NCBI GenBank assembly: GCA_963665395.2
Contig: OY762251.1
Span: 2,728,001-2,792,000 of the forward strand
Direction: 5' to 3'
DNA from: Bin87 sp963665395
GTDB lineage: Bacteria > Chloroflexota > Dehalococcoidia > Lucifugimonadales > UBA3495
Length of the DNA stretch: 64,000 nucleotides
Shown: positions 1 to 7,894 of the stretch, piece after piece
How the letters are laid out: each line of letters starts with the position of its first letter
Numbering within the stretch: position 1 is the first letter of the stretch
Translations under genes and position numbers: made by a program
Notes under the pieces: generated by a model
The model's input: only the letters and a program-made list of their open reading frames with translations
The model's database searches: none
What the model was told of the DNA's origin: nothing

Positions 1-2
1 GC

Positions 3-341
3 ACCCTGTTCGGCCGGACGCTGTATCCCCGCATGATCGAGATTACCCAGCTCCTCGGCACCAGCAGCCTCATGGCCCTGCCCGCCGAAGCCGACTTCGA
101 GTCCGGCATCGCCCCCGAAGTCAACCACTACCTCGCCACCGATTCCACCGACGCCTGGGAGCGTTCCAAGCTGTTCCACCTGGCCTGGGACGCCTCGTGC
201 AGTTCCTTCAGCGGACGCCAGGTGCTCTACGAGCGAATGTTCGGCGGCAACCCCGTCCGCAACGCCATGATGCTCTTCAGCAACTACGACAAGGAACCCT
301 TCCGCCAAAAGGTGCGCGCCTTCCTGGACGCTGACGATTAG
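3..341 (+). CDS. 4-hydroxyphenylacetate 3-hydroxylase (HpaB) family protein, C-terminal part only
   Basis: The frame is open from the window edge, so only the last ~112 residues are present. The sequence (YPRMIEI, LMALPAEADF, SGRQVLYERMF, YDKEPFRQKV) matches the C-terminal domain of HpaB-type FADH2-dependent aromatic hydroxylases, which hydroxylate phenolic substrates with help from a separate flavin reductase. A VOC-family dioxygenase-like gene follows, and a hydroxylase followed by an extradiol dioxygenase is a common aromatic-degradation order; that link is inferred. The last codons (GAC GAT TAG) form the left edge of the 185 bp duplicated unit downstream. The substrate cannot be told from this fragment. 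Confidence 0.8.
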   Translation, partial: TLFGRTLYPRMIEITQLLGTSSLMALPAEADFESGIAPEVNHYLATDSTDAWERSKLFHLAWDASCSSFSGRQVLYERMFGGNPVRNAMMLFSNYDKEPFRQKVRAFLDADD

Positions 342-351
342 CGCAATTGCC

Positions 352-374
352 CCCTCTCCCTTGATGGGAGAGGG
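352..374. repeat. Dispersed palindrome CCCTCTCCC-N5-GGGAGAGGG
   Basis: A perfect 9 bp inverted repeat with a 5-base loop, usually followed on one side by GGGGTGAGGGTGA-like sequence. It recurs at 537-559 and 723-745 (through the duplication), 36715-36737, 51378-51400 and 61775-61797. The copies sit next to gene starts or ends, so it may act as a weak terminator or mRNA-stabilising hairpin; that role is inferred. Confidence 0.8.
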
Positions 375-433
375 CTGGGGTGAGGGTGAAAATCACTGCT
401 ACTAGGACACATCACCGCAAGGAGAAACCAAAA

Positions 434-526
434 ATGTCGTACACCCCGAAACACCTCGGCCACCTGGTAATGCGCGTCCGCGACCTGGACCGCTCCCTGG
501 ACTTCTACACCCGCGTCGACGATTAG
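434..526 (+). pseudogene. Aborted duplicate of the VOC gene start (30 codons)
   Basis: This has the same ribosome-binding site and ATG as the real gene at 805. It reads 28 VOC codons and then runs through the duplication junction into Asp-Asp-stop borrowed from the end of the upstream hydroxylase gene. It would give a 30-residue peptide. A second aborted start at 619 is frameshifted. Both are by-products of the tandem duplication and no function is proposed. Confidence 0.8.
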
Positions 527-804
527 CGCAATTGCCCCCTCTCCCTTGATGGGAGAGGGCTGGGGTGAGGGTGAAAATCACTGCTACTAGGACACATCAC
601 CGCAAGGAGAAACCAAAAATGTCGTACACCCCCCAAACACCTCGGCCACCTGGTAATGCGCGTCCGCGACCTGGACCGCTCCCTGGACTTCTACACCCGC
701 GTCGACGATTAGCGCAATTGCCCCCTCTCCCTTGATGGGAGAGGGCTGGGGTGAGGGTGAAAATCACTGCTACTAGGACACATCACCGCAAGGAGAAACC
801 AAAA

Positions 805-1287
805 ATGTCATACACCCCGAAACACCTCGGCCACCTGGTAATGCGCGTCCGCGACCTGGACCGCTCCCTGGACTTCTACACCCGCGTCATGGGCCTTACC
901 ATCATGGAGCGTTCCCCCAGCGGCACCGTCTTCATGTCGGCCAACACCGAGAAGTCCCACGAGCTCGCCATCCGCGCCATCGGCATGGACGCCGCCGGCC
1001 CTGACCACTCCATCGTCGGGCAGGCCCACATGGCCTGGCAGATGGAGACCTTTGAGGACCTCCAGGAACTCTACAACCGCCTCCTGGAGAACAACGTCCG
1101 CATCAACCGCGTCAGCGACCACGGCATTTCCCTGGGCGTCTATCTCCTCGACCCCGACGACAACGAGATTGAGGTCTATTACGAAATGCCCGCCTCCCAA
1201 TGGGAGCGCCACCCCGAGCGCGGCCTCTTCGGCGGCGCCTTCCCCCTCAAGCTCGAAGAGCCGGCCGCTGCCCTGGCCGACGACTAA
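805..1287 (+). CDS. VOC-family (extradiol dioxygenase-like) protein
   Basis: This is a 160-residue single-module vicinal-oxygen-chelate protein. The fold's metal triad is visible as His10 (LGHLVMRV), His75 (QAHMAW) and Glu123 (NEIEVYYE). The family includes catechol 2,3-dioxygenases and glyoxalase-like enzymes. Its place directly after an HpaB-type hydroxylase favours cleavage of a dihydroxylated ring, which is an inference. The start is set by AAGGAG about 8 bases before ATG 805; upstream in-frame codons only read through the repeat. Two truncated copies of the same 5' end precede it. Confidence 0.85.
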   Translation: MSYTPKHLGHLVMRVRDLDRSLDFYTRVMGLTIMERSPSGTVFMSANTEKSHELAIRAIGMDAAGPDHSIVGQAHMAWQMETFEDLQELYNRLLENNVRINRVSDHGISLGVYLLDPDDNEIEVYYEMPASQWERHPERGLFGGAFPLKLEEPAAALADD

Positions 1288-1300
1288 ACCGTATCAACGT

Positions 1301-1324
1301 AGGGGCGAATAATCATTCGCCCCT
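1301..1324. repeat. Palindrome AGGGGCGAATAATNATTCGCCCCT
   Basis: A near-perfect inverted repeat between convergent genes; the reverse-strand stop codon at 1313-1315 lies inside it. Related palindromes occur at 31601-31630 and inside the short mobile elements at 15002-15124 and 40625-40737. It could form a hairpin in either transcript, but there is no T-run, so a terminator role is only possible. Confidence 0.75.
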
Positions 1325-2581
1325 GCAACTCCCGACCCGCCGCCGTTTCGCCGCCGGCGCTTCGTACAACACGCCGGCCTCCGTCAACATCGCCACCTTC
1401 TCCGCCGAGTATCCCAACTGATCCCCCAGCACCGCGTAATTGTGCTCCCCCAGCTGCGGCGCCGGCCCGCTCACCGCCGCCGGCGTTGCCGAAAAGCGGT
1501 ACGGCGGCGACACCACTCCCACCGGCCCAACCTCCGGATATTCAATCTCCTGAAACGCGCCCCGTCCGTTGTAGTGCGGATGCCGCCAGATTTCTTCCTG
1601 CGACAGCACTGGCCCCGATGAAATCCGCGCCTCCGCCAGCACCAGCAGCGCTGCTTCATCATCGGGCAGGCTTTGCAGCCACTCTTCGATGATGCCCACG
1701 ACTTCATCCCGCCGTTCCACCCGGTCGTCGTCGGTCAGATAGCGCGGATCCTCAATCAAATCCTCCCGCCCCATGCACCCGCACAGCCGGCCCCACGCGC
1801 TGTTTGCTCCCTGCCCCGGCGCTTGCAGGGAAATGTAGCCGTCTTTCGCCTTCAGTATGCCCATTGGGAATGTGTAGGTGTTCTGCTCCCCATTCCGGTA
1901 GTGCAATGGCGCTCCATGATTAGCCGCCACGTGGGGCATCGCCAGCGAGTCCAGGAACAGCAGGCTGTCGATCATGGACAAGTCGATGTACTGGCCCTCC
2001 CCCGTCCGCTGCCGGTGGAACAGCGCGTACCCCACGGCCATCGCGCCCGTCATCCCGGTGATGGTGTCGCCGATGCCGCCCCCGATGGTGTACGGCGCGC
2101 CGTCCCGCTCGCCGGTAATCCAGTTCAGGCCGCTGACCGCCTGCGCCACCGGGTCGGTGCAGACGTGCTCGGGATTGTGGGCAAACCCTTCCTGCCCGTA
2201 GCCGGTCATGGAACACATGACGATGCCGGGGTTCAGTTGGCGCAGGTTGGGATAATCCAGCCCGTAGCTGCGTACCACGTGAGGCGTGTAGTTCTCCACA
2301 AACACGTCGGCCCGTTTCACCAGCGAATGCACGATCTCCAACCCCGCGTCGGTCTTCAAATCCACGCACAGGCTTTTCTTGCCCCCGTTCAAGTGCAGAT
2401 ACGGCACGCCGTTCCGGGTCGGCAGCGATTCCGGCGTGAACCGCTCGTCCTGGTCCGCCGCCGGCCGCTCGATCTTGATGACCTCCGCCCCCATGTCGGC
2501 CATGATGCGGCTGCAAAACGGCCCCACAAACGCCGCCGTAAAATCCAGAACCGTAATCCCCGCCAGCAGTCCCATAGCCAT
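1313..2581 (-). CDS. CaiB/BaiF family CoA-transferase
   Basis: This 422-residue protein starts MAMGLLAGITVLDF, the usual start of family III CoA-transferases, which move CoA between carboxylic acids. The N-terminal Rossmann region (GAEVIKIERP), the ENYTP motif, the GDTITG segment carrying the catalytic Asp of the formyl-CoA transferase family and the GEGQYIDLSM-D block are all present. The start at 2581 is chosen because GGAGGG lies 7 bases upstream. The acid substrate is unknown. Convergent with the VOC gene; the stop codon lies in a shared palindrome. Confidence 0.9.
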   Translation of the reverse strand: MAMGLLAGITVLDFTAAFVGPFCSRIMADMGAEVIKIERPAADQDERFTPESLPTRNGVPYLHLNGGKKSLCVDLKTDAGLEIVHSLVKRADVFVENYTPHVVRSYGLDYPNLRQLNPGIVMCSMTGYGQEGFAHNPEHVCTDPVAQAVSGLNWITGERDGAPYTIGGGIGDTITGMTGAMAVGYALFHRQRTGEGQYIDLSMIDSLLFLDSLAMPHVAANHGAPLHYRNGEQNTYTFPMGILKAKDGYISLQAPGQGANSAWGRLCGCMGREDLIEDPRYLTDDDRVERRDEVVGIIEEWLQSLPDDEAALLVLAEARISSGPVLSQEEIWRHPHYNGRGAFQEIEYPEVGPVGVVSPPYRFSATPAAVSGPAPQLGEHNYAVLGDQLGYSAEKVAMLTEAGVLYEAPAAKRRRVGSCRGE

Positions 2582-2683
2582 GAGCGACCCTCCTGTATCC
2601 CATATCCCGTTGCGACAATTGTACACGTCGCCGTATTCGCCATCCCCTCCCGGCGCTCACGCGTACCCGCTTTGGTAGATTGT

Positions 2684-2792
2684 CAGAAGCAGGATTGATC
2701 GGATTGAAAGGATTTCCAGGATTGGATGAGCCTCTGTCGTCGGACGATATCAATCCTGATAATCCGTCAAATCCTGGCCATCCTGCTTCTGA
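2684..2792. repeat. Dispersed repeat bounded by TCAGAAGCAGGATT / AATCCTGCTTCTGA-like ends
   Basis: The left end reads TCAGAAGCAGGATTGATC and the right end CATCCTGCTTCTGA, an inverted repeat with GGATTT/AAATCC motifs inside. The same ends recur near 3895, 4495, 15930-16005, 17694, 23860-23970 and 28647. It is often preceded by a CTCACGCGTACCC terminus, here near 2657. This copy forms the 3' end of the truncated HEPN gene. Confidence 0.7.
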
Positions 2793-3027
2793 ATATCCTC
2801 GACCAGGCGGCGGCGGTTGCCACGTCGTTTGGTGATCCGATGAGCGCATTCGCGTTGCTGTCCGCCAGTGCATGAAACAGAGCATAGTAGGCGTTGCTGA
2901 CCGCTCTGCGAACGTGTTCGTCGGTGGCGGCTAATCCCGTCTGTTGGGGATTGAGCAGGTCCCTTCCCGCCTGAATGAGGTTTCTCCAGTCAATCGGCGT
3001 TGGTGGCAGGCTTGCGGGTGTGGTCAT
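2767..3027 (-). pseudogene. Truncated HEPN-like protein
   Basis: The 86 residues carry a helix typical of HEPN-type small proteins (RRAVSNAYYALFHAL) and a following AAWSRIF that in full-length relatives continues into an R-A-L-x-H helix. Here the frame enters the repeat at 2684-2792 and ends after seven foreign residues (RSRMARI). Relatives are usually about 140-170 residues, so the C-terminal half is lost. It overlaps the upstream gene by four bases (ATGA), suggesting translational coupling of a HEPN/partner pair. Family assignment rests on the motif alone. Confidence 0.6.
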
Positions 3028-3314
3028 CGGCTGAGTTCGCTCCGGCTCGCGTAGGAGATGTTGGGAGGATGGTCTATTCCGACCTGATCGAAGAGGGCGT
3101 GCATATCCCGGCGGAATTCCATTGCCTTTCGCGGGTCAAGTCTTGGATGGTCGTCTTCCAGGATCACCGTGATCAGCACGAAGTCCTCTTCGTACGGGCC
3201 CGGCCAGTTCTCCGCTTTTACGTCGTTGATGGTGAAATCGGACGACAGGTACTTGGGCAGCTCCTCTCGGATGATGCCAGCGATTTTTTCGAGCGTGTCA
3301 GGATTGGCGGTCAT
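3024..3314 (-). CDS. Small unknown protein coupled to a HEPN-like gene
   Basis: This 96-residue protein (MTANPDTLEK...) has no domain I can name. Its C-terminal half (DFVLITVILEDDHPRLDPRKAMEFRRDMHAL) aligns in layout with the end of the protein at 44892-45503: a beta strand ending in an acidic patch, a basic helix, then P-x-I-x-x-x-x-x-S/K. The ATG at 3314 is preceded by AGAGGTG. It ends in an ATGA overlap with the truncated HEPN gene, so the two probably formed a two-gene module, possibly toxin-antitoxin-like (inference). Confidence 0.55.
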   Translation of the reverse strand: MTANPDTLEKIAGIIREELPKYLSSDFTINDVKAENWPGPYEEDFVLITVILEDDHPRLDPRKAMEFRRDMHALFDQVGIDHPPNISYASRSELSR

Positions 3315-3396
3315 GTTTCGCACCTCTTGGCATCGTGCTGGGGTTTGATAATATTCCGGTATGTAAAGAGGGGTCAACTGGAGCCGCCGGGCTACC

Positions 3397-3542
3397 CAGG
3401 GTGTTTCAGTTCTCGCCCGTGTCATTGCGAGCGCAGCGTGGCAATCTCGTTGCGGTGCAGTTGTTTGCTACGTGGAACCCCGCTGCTCCAAACGAGATTG
3501 CCACGTCGCTGCGCTCCTCGCAATGACAACTGAAAGACCCTG
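3397..3542. mobile_element. MITE-like element, family 5 (CAGGGTCTTTC termini), with 10 bp target duplication
   Basis: The ends are CAGGGTGTTTCAGTT and AACTGAAAGACCCTG. The interior is an inverted repeat of the widespread GTCATTGCGAGCG...CGCAATGAC type. CCGGGCTACC is present immediately on both sides (3387-3396 and 3543-3552), an exact 10 bp target duplication. Sister copies are at 25968-26123, 38443-38598 and 50181-50325. No protein is encoded. Confidence 0.85.
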
Positions 3543-3597
3543 CCGGGCTACCGCATTTGGGCCAATTAACCACCGTCATTCCTGCCCCCTCTACCGT

Positions 3598-3822
3598 CAT
3601 TCCGGCGAAAGAACGTCACCCCGTACTTGATACGGGGCCGGAATCCAGTGGCCTAAATCGTCAGCTTCGATGCGGAAATCAATCGTCTGCCGGTGTATGG
3701 ACTCCGGCTTTCGCCGGAGTGACGGGTGTGTAATTTCATCTGCGATAGTCCTCCGTGAGTGAGATGGCAGCGCTGCAATTCAGGTGGTTTCACCTTGTAG
3801 GGCGACCGGCCGGTCGCCCCTA
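3598..3822. repeat. Remnants of two further repeat families in a gene-free stretch
   Basis: 3598-3760 resembles the element at 32736-32897: a GTCATTCCGGCGAAA arm, a GGACTCCGGCTTTCGCC arm and the ending GTGTAATTTCATCTGCGATAG. 3766-3822 resembles one end of a family-1 element (CAATTCAGGTGGTTT) followed by a GTAGGGCGACC palindrome. No gene is visible between 3315 and 4751; the stretch is a stack of repeats. Confidence 0.6.
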
Positions 3823-3905
3823 CCCGCACCGGCAACAGCGTTTGCCAGATCAAACCACCGCAATCCTGAAAATCCGCCCAATCCCGAAAATCCTGCTTCT
3901 GACCA

Positions 3906-4038
3906 GGTAGCGTTCCGTTTTAGGTGGTTTGGTTTTTGTCATTGCGAGCGTAGCGTGGCAATCCCGTTGGCGTAGCAGCAGTTTTAGCCGCTCGGATACC
4001 CCGCTGGGAAACTGAACCACCTAAATTGCAACGCTACC
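3906..4038. mobile_element. MITE-like element, family 1 copy A
   Basis: 133 bp with imperfect inverted ends GGTAGCGTTCCGTTTTAGGT and ACCTAAATTGCAACGCTACC and a GTCATTGCGAGCG block inside. TTCTGACCA flanks both sides exactly (9 bp target duplication), so the insertion is recent. The target is the end of an older AATCCTGCTTCTGAC repeat. Confidence 0.9.
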
Positions 4039-4050
4039 TTCTGACCAATT

Positions 4051-4462
4051 CCCCTTGACCATCCGCCGCTAGAACGTATATCCTAATACCGTCTAGGCAA
4101 AACAGCTGTTTCATCCAATCTCCAAAAAGGCAGGATTTCACTTCGACGGCCAACCCCGTCAGTTTCCAAATCGCAACCGGTCGCACTCGGCAAGGCTTTG
4201 ATTAGACCTGACCACCTCACCATGATTGACCGCTGGACCACCGGGATTGCCCGAGCCCGCGCGCAGGGACGCCTGAAAACGTCCTGAGTACACGAAAAAG
4301 TAGGGGCCAACGCGTTGCGTACCCAACCCGGCCGTATGCTGACAACGAAGTGCTGAAAGTCCGCCCCTGGCGGGTTGCCAAATCCGCCCCTGGCGGAAAA
4401 TCCTGCCTTTCACCCCACAGCCTAAAAGGAGCCAAAACCCCGAAACACCCAACCAACCAAAC
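4051..4462. repeat. Long dispersed repeat (~400 bp), copy 1, possibly a structured RNA
   Basis: Most of this stretch matches 27838-28280 in inverted orientation. Shared blocks include AAACAGCTGTTTTGCC, CGAAGTGAAATCCTGCC, GCCTTGCCGAGTGCGACC and repeated CCGCCAGGGGCGGA units. Where the copies differ most, both still fold: GGACG/CGTCC at 4267-4284 here, TACGCC/GGCGTA at 28038-28052 there. There is no convincing reading frame. A decayed element or a structured RNA are both possible. Confidence 0.6.
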
Positions 4463-4528
4463 GAGCCTGATCCTGAAAATCCTCATAATCCGGCGCATAC
4501 TGCTTCTGACGAACCCCACCCCCCCTCC

Positions 4529-4661
4529 CAGGACGATTGCAAAGTCGATGAATACCCTGATTCCGCTCATCCTGAGCTTGTCGAAGGATGGCTTGACCGG
4601 AGCGTAGCATGGTTCGACAGGCTCACCATGAGCGGATGAAAAGGACTTTGCAATCGTCCTG
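4529..4661. mobile_element. MITE-like element, family 2 copy 1
   Basis: 133 bp with inverted ends CAGGACGATTGCAAAGTC / GACTTTGCAATCGTCCTG and an internal pair of hairpins (CATCCTGAGCTTGTCG..., GGTTCGACAGGCTCACC). CCCCCCTCC occurs directly on both sides, a 9 bp target duplication. Other copies are at 17514-17646 and 27654-27785. Confidence 0.9.
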
Positions 4662-4751
4662 CCCCCCTCCCCCGTCAGGTGGACATCCGCCCGTTTGCCC
4701 CGTACTATTCCCGCAATGCAACAACCGATTGCGCGATCAAGGAGTAGCACA

Positions 4752-6473
4752 ATGCAGACCAGGGAAATGACCGCCAGCGCGTCCCGCCTGATGGTGGAGC
4801 AGATGGTGGCCTCCGGCGTCAAGTACGTCTTCAACAACTCCGGCTCCCGCGAGGCGCTGTTCTTCAACGAACTGCACTCCCGATCCGACATCCACGGCAT
4901 CCTCGGCCTCCACGAGGGCGCCGTTACCGCCATGGCCGGCGGCTACACCCAGGCCAACCTGGCCCCCGGCGTCATGGTCGTCCACCTGGGCGCCGGCCTG
5001 GCCCAGGCCATGGGCCAGCTCATCAACGTCTGGACCGGCAGCCTGCCCGTGGTCGTCATCACCTTCGCCGGCGACACCGGCAGCTTTGCCGGCAAGATTA
5101 CCCTGGACGTCAGCCACAACGCCGGCCCCACCGCCATCGCCGCCCCCATGATGAAAGCCAACTGGACAGTCATCGAACCCGAGGGCCTGCCCGCCGCCCT
5201 GGAACGCGCCCTCCGCGTCGCCATGACCCCGCCCGTCGGCCCCGTCCATCTGGCCGTGTACGACCGCCTGCTGGGACCAACCGAGTACAGCGCCAACATC
5301 ATCGACGGCCAGTTCTCCGAGTTCCGCGCCGGTTACCCCGCCGACGCCGACGTGGAGGCGGTAGCCCGCGCCCTCCGCGACGCCCAGCGTCCCCTGATGT
5401 ACGTGGGCGACGGCGTTTGGAAGAGCGGCGCAATCGCCGAGGTCACCGCCCTTGCCGAGCGCTTCGGCGTCCCCGTCGTTGGTGATCCCCGCGCCGTCCC
5501 CATCAAGCACCCCCTCCACGCCGGCGGCCGCCGCCTGGAGCAGGCCCCCGACCTCAACCCCGACCTCATCCTCTGCATCGGCGTAACCCACAACGGCGCC
5601 GGCAACCCCAGCGACTACGCCGCCTTCTACAACGCCGCCCGCACCATCGCCATCGGCGCCGACGCCGAGAACCTGGAAAACATCCCTGGCCTCGACCTCG
5701 CCATCCTCGCCGACGAGCGCCGCGCCGCCCAAAGCCTGCTGGATGCCACCGACGCCTCCGAAGACCTGGCCGACCGCCGCAGCCGCGCCCGCGAAGAGGT
5801 CGCCGCCCTCCGCGCCCAGCGCCGCGATGCCGCCTGGCGGACGCCCGCCGAGCCAGGAAAGGTACGCGCCGTCGCCCTGGGCGATGCCCTGGACGCCGCC
5901 CTGGAAAGTCGCGGCGGCGGCCTGGTTGCCATCGAGCAGTTCGCCGTGGCCCAGGACGTCCTGTCCAATTCCGGCGACGCCGGCAACAACCAGTACATCC
6001 GCCCTGCCGGCGGCTCCGAAGGCTACGGCGTCGGCATGGCCATCGGCGCCAAGCTGGGCGCGCCCGATAAGCCTGTGGTCGGCCTCGTCGGCGACGGCTC
6101 CCTGTACTACTCCGACCATGCCCTGTGGACGGCGGCCAGCCACGGCGTCCCGGTGCTCTACTGCATCTCCAACAACGGGGCCTACGGCATCGTCGCCAAC
6201 TCCTTCGCCAACGCCAACGCCAACATGAAGGAGACCGGCGAGTACCGCGGCGTCGTCCTCGACAACATCGACCCGGTGAAACTTGCCGAAGGCTTCGGCG
6301 TCGAGGCCATGGATGCCACCGACGAAGCCACCATCGCCGACGCCATCGAGCGCGGCCTCGGCATCGTGGAACGCGAAAACCGCCCCTTCCTCCTCAACGT
6401 CCATCTTCCCCTCGGCCTCCCCGAAGGCGGACGCCCCGGCCAGATCTACAGCCTGAGCGACGAGCTTGGGTAG
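4752..6473 (+). CDS. Thiamine-diphosphate-dependent decarboxylase/acetolactate synthase-like enzyme
   Basis: 573 residues with the three-domain plan of the acetolactate synthase/benzoylformate decarboxylase superfamily. The N-terminal Pyr domain has the cofactor-activating Glu55 (LHEGAVTAMAGGYTQ), the middle domain is NAD/FAD-fold-like, and the C-terminal PP domain (about residue 446 on) has GDGSLYYS...NNGAYG for Mg-ThDP binding. It lacks clear evidence for a specific substrate, so I stop at the superfamily. The start at 4752 follows AAGGAG by about 9 bases; earlier in-frame ATGs lack such a site. A family-2 mobile element ends about 90 bases upstream. Confidence 0.85.
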   Translation: MQTREMTASASRLMVEQMVASGVKYVFNNSGSREALFFNELHSRSDIHGILGLHEGAVTAMAGGYTQANLAPGVMVVHLGAGLAQAMGQLINVWTGSLPVVVITFAGDTGSFAGKITLDVSHNAGPTAIAAPMMKANWTVIEPEGLPAALERALRVAMTPPVGPVHLAVYDRLLGPTEYSANIIDGQFSEFRAGYPADADVEAVARALRDAQRPLMYVGDGVWKSGAIAEVTALAERFGVPVVGDPRAVPIKHPLHAGGRRLEQAPDLNPDLILCIGVTHNGAGNPSDYAAFYNAARTIAIGADAENLENIPGLDLAILADERRAAQSLLDATDASEDLADRRSRAREEVAALRAQRRDAAWRTPAEPGKVRAVALGDALDAALESRGGGLVAIEQFAVAQDVLSNSGDAGNNQYIRPAGGSEGYGVGMAIGAKLGAPDKPVVGLVGDGSLYYSDHALWTAASHGVPVLYCISNNGAYGIVANSFANANANMKETGEYRGVVLDNIDPVKLAEGFGVEAMDATDEATIADAIERGLGIVERENRPFLLNVHLPLGLPEGGRPGQIYSLSDELG

Positions 6474-6497
6474 TCTGCCCCTTGCCATGCGGGAAAC

Positions 6498-6526
6498 GTA
6501 GGGGCAGGTTTGAAACCTGCCCTTAC
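6498..6526. repeat. Palindrome GTAGGGGCAGGTTTGAAACC...
   Basis: A 29 bp near-perfect inverted repeat (GTAGGGGCAGG TTTGAAA CCTGCCCTTAC) 15 bases before pcm. Relatives occur at 49951-49979 and, shorter, at 54243-54268. It lies just after the stop codon of the ThDP enzyme and could form a hairpin, but there is no T-run. Confidence 0.8.
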
Positions 6527-6541
6527 TCCGTGCGCTCTGCT

Positions 6542-7192
6542 ATGAACGATCCTCTTGAAACCGACCGCAAGCGTCTGTTTGACCACCTGGCGAAAGCCAT
6601 GGGCGAGGGGCCGGCGCTGCACGCCATGCGTCGCATCCCCCGGGAGCGTTTCGTGCCGCCGCCGTCGCAAAACCAGGCTTACCTCAACATCGCCCTGTCC
6701 ATCGGCAACGGTCAAACCATCTCACAGCCCCAGATGGTGGCCCACGCCGCCGACGCCCTGGAGTTGCGCGGCGACGAGTACGTGCTGGAAGTAGGCGCCG
6801 GCAGCGGGTACCAGGCCGCCATCATCGCCGAACTCCTGCCCTTCGGTTCCGTGCTGGCCGTGGAACGCATACCGGAGTTGGTGTCATTGGGACGCCGTAA
6901 CCTCGCCGCTTGCGGGATTTCCAACGTATCTATAGAGCCGGCAGGGCGGATCCTGGGCGCTCCCGACCTCGCGCCTTTCGACGCCATTCTGGTTTCCGCC
7001 GCCGCCCCCGAAGTTCCCGACGCGTTGGTTGCGCAGCTCAAGCCGGGCGGACGACTGGTCCTTCCAGTGGGAAGTTTCGAACGGCAAACGCTGACCCGCG
7101 TTCGGATCGGGTCCGAAGGCCGGATCACAGAGGAATTGGGTTTTTGCAGCTACGTTCCGCTATTGGGTGAAGGGGCTTGGCAAGTGCTGTGA
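6542..7192 (+). CDS. pcm: Protein-L-isoaspartate O-methyltransferase
   Basis: 216 residues. Pcm methylates isoaspartyl residues in damaged proteins using S-adenosylmethionine. The family signature GNGQTISQPQMVA is at about residues 57-69, the SAM-binding motif VLEVGAGSGYQAA follows, and the C-terminal LKPGGRLVLPVG is present. The start at 6542 gives the usual length. There is no strong ribosome-binding site; the upstream bases are TACTCCGTGCGCTCTGCT. Confidence 0.93.
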   Translation: MNDPLETDRKRLFDHLAKAMGEGPALHAMRRIPRERFVPPPSQNQAYLNIALSIGNGQTISQPQMVAHAADALELRGDEYVLEVGAGSGYQAAIIAELLPFGSVLAVERIPELVSLGRRNLAACGISNVSIEPAGRILGAPDLAPFDAILVSAAAPEVPDALVAQLKPGGRLVLPVGSFERQTLTRVRIGSEGRITEELGFCSYVPLLGEGAWQVL

Positions 7193-7231
7193 ACCCGCGC
7201 CCCGGTTGTATGGCATAATACTCGCAGCGCA

Positions 7232-7307
7232 ACAACGTCACCCCATTACAGCAACGTCAACCCATCACAGCAACGTCAACCCATCACAGCAACGTCACCC
7301 CGTACTT
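7232..7307. repeat. Four tandem copies of a 19 bp unit
   Basis: CAACGTCA(A/C)CCCATCACAG recurs with a 19 bp period starting at 7232, 7251, 7270 and 7289. The last copy runs into CCCCGTACTTGATACGGGG, a motif found in several repeats of this window. It lies in the leader of the following VOC gene. Confidence 0.85.
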
Positions 7308-7329
7308 GATACGGGGACGGAGGGACAAC

Positions 7330-7731
7330 ATGGCCGGCCAAATCGAAATCCGCCAGATCAACCACGTAACCACCATGGTCAAGGACACCGCCCGCGCCAT
7401 GGCCTTCTACAACGACCTGCTCGGCATCAAGCAGATCCAGAGCCAGGTGGACAATCCGGCAATTACCTGGCTGCAACTGGAAAACGGCGTGATGGTCCAT
7501 CTCATTGAGACCGACGAGGCCCCCGCCAAGCCGGGCAACGTCCACCACGCCTTCCAGGTAGACGACCTGGAGGAAACCCGCGCCACGCTGGAAAGCAGCG
7601 GCTACGAAGTGCTGCGCGGCGGCATCCGCTACGACGGTCAAGCCTACTTCTTCATCGAAGACCCCGACGGCAACAGCGTCGAGTTCTGCACCGCCTCCGG
7701 CTACGCGCCGGCCCCGCCGCGCCCGGCCTAG
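7330..7731 (+). CDS. VOC-family protein (glyoxalase/dioxygenase-like)
   Basis: 133 residues with one beta-alpha-beta-beta-beta module pair. QINHVTTMVKD gives the first metal-ligand His, VHHAFQVDDLEE the second and DPDGNSVEFC the Glu. This fits methylmalonyl-CoA epimerase-, glyoxalase- or dioxygenase-type VOC proteins without choosing among them. The ATG at 7330 is preceded by GGAGGGACAAC. It has little in common with the VOC protein at 805 beyond the fold. Confidence 0.82.
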   Translation: MAGQIEIRQINHVTTMVKDTARAMAFYNDLLGIKQIQSQVDNPAITWLQLENGVMVHLIETDEAPAKPGNVHHAFQVDDLEETRATLESSGYEVLRGGIRYDGQAYFFIEDPDGNSVEFCTASGYAPAPPRPA

Positions 7732-7756
7732 GGCCAGTTGTCATTGCGAGCGTAGC

Positions 7757-7870
7757 GTGGCAATCTCGTCGAACTCACCAACTCCGCTCATGGTGAGCCT
7801 GTCGAACCACATGGCAATCTCGTCGAACTCACCAACTCCGCTCATGGTGAGCCTGTCGAACCACATGGCA
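7757..7870. repeat. 54 bp tandem repeat reading in frame into aroK
   Basis: A 54 bp unit (from GTGGCAATCTCGTCG to GTCGAACCAC) occurs at 7757-7810 and 7811-7864, with a partial third copy. Each unit joins a piece of the GTCATTGCGAG repeat to the ATGGTGAGCCTGTCG repeat. The units have no stops in the aroK frame and would encode two 18-residue repeats if translation began at 7757, 7811 or 7865. Confidence 0.85.
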
Positions 7871-7894
7871 ATCTCGTCAAATCCCCAACCTACA

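Larger units (their letters stand above)
333..888. repeat. Three tandem copies of a ~185 bp unit carrying the VOC gene's leader and first 28 codons
   Basis: Copies lie at 333-517, 518-703 and 704-888. Each holds the end of the upstream gene (GACGATTAG), a small palindrome, an AAGGAG ribosome-binding site and the first 28 codons of the VOC gene. Only the third copy runs into the full gene. The second copy has a G replaced by CC near 629, making it one base longer and out of frame. The near-identity of the copies points to a recent duplication. Confidence 0.95.

Noticed and set aside
4737..6488. 583-codon open frame opposite the ThDP enzyme gene
   Set aside because: It is a mirror frame of a high-GC gene; its translation is Gly/Ala/Val/Asp-rich with no domain and no start signal.
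7232..7307. CRISPR-like array (19 bp repeats)
   Set aside because: The units are directly adjacent without spacers and no cas genes are in the window.
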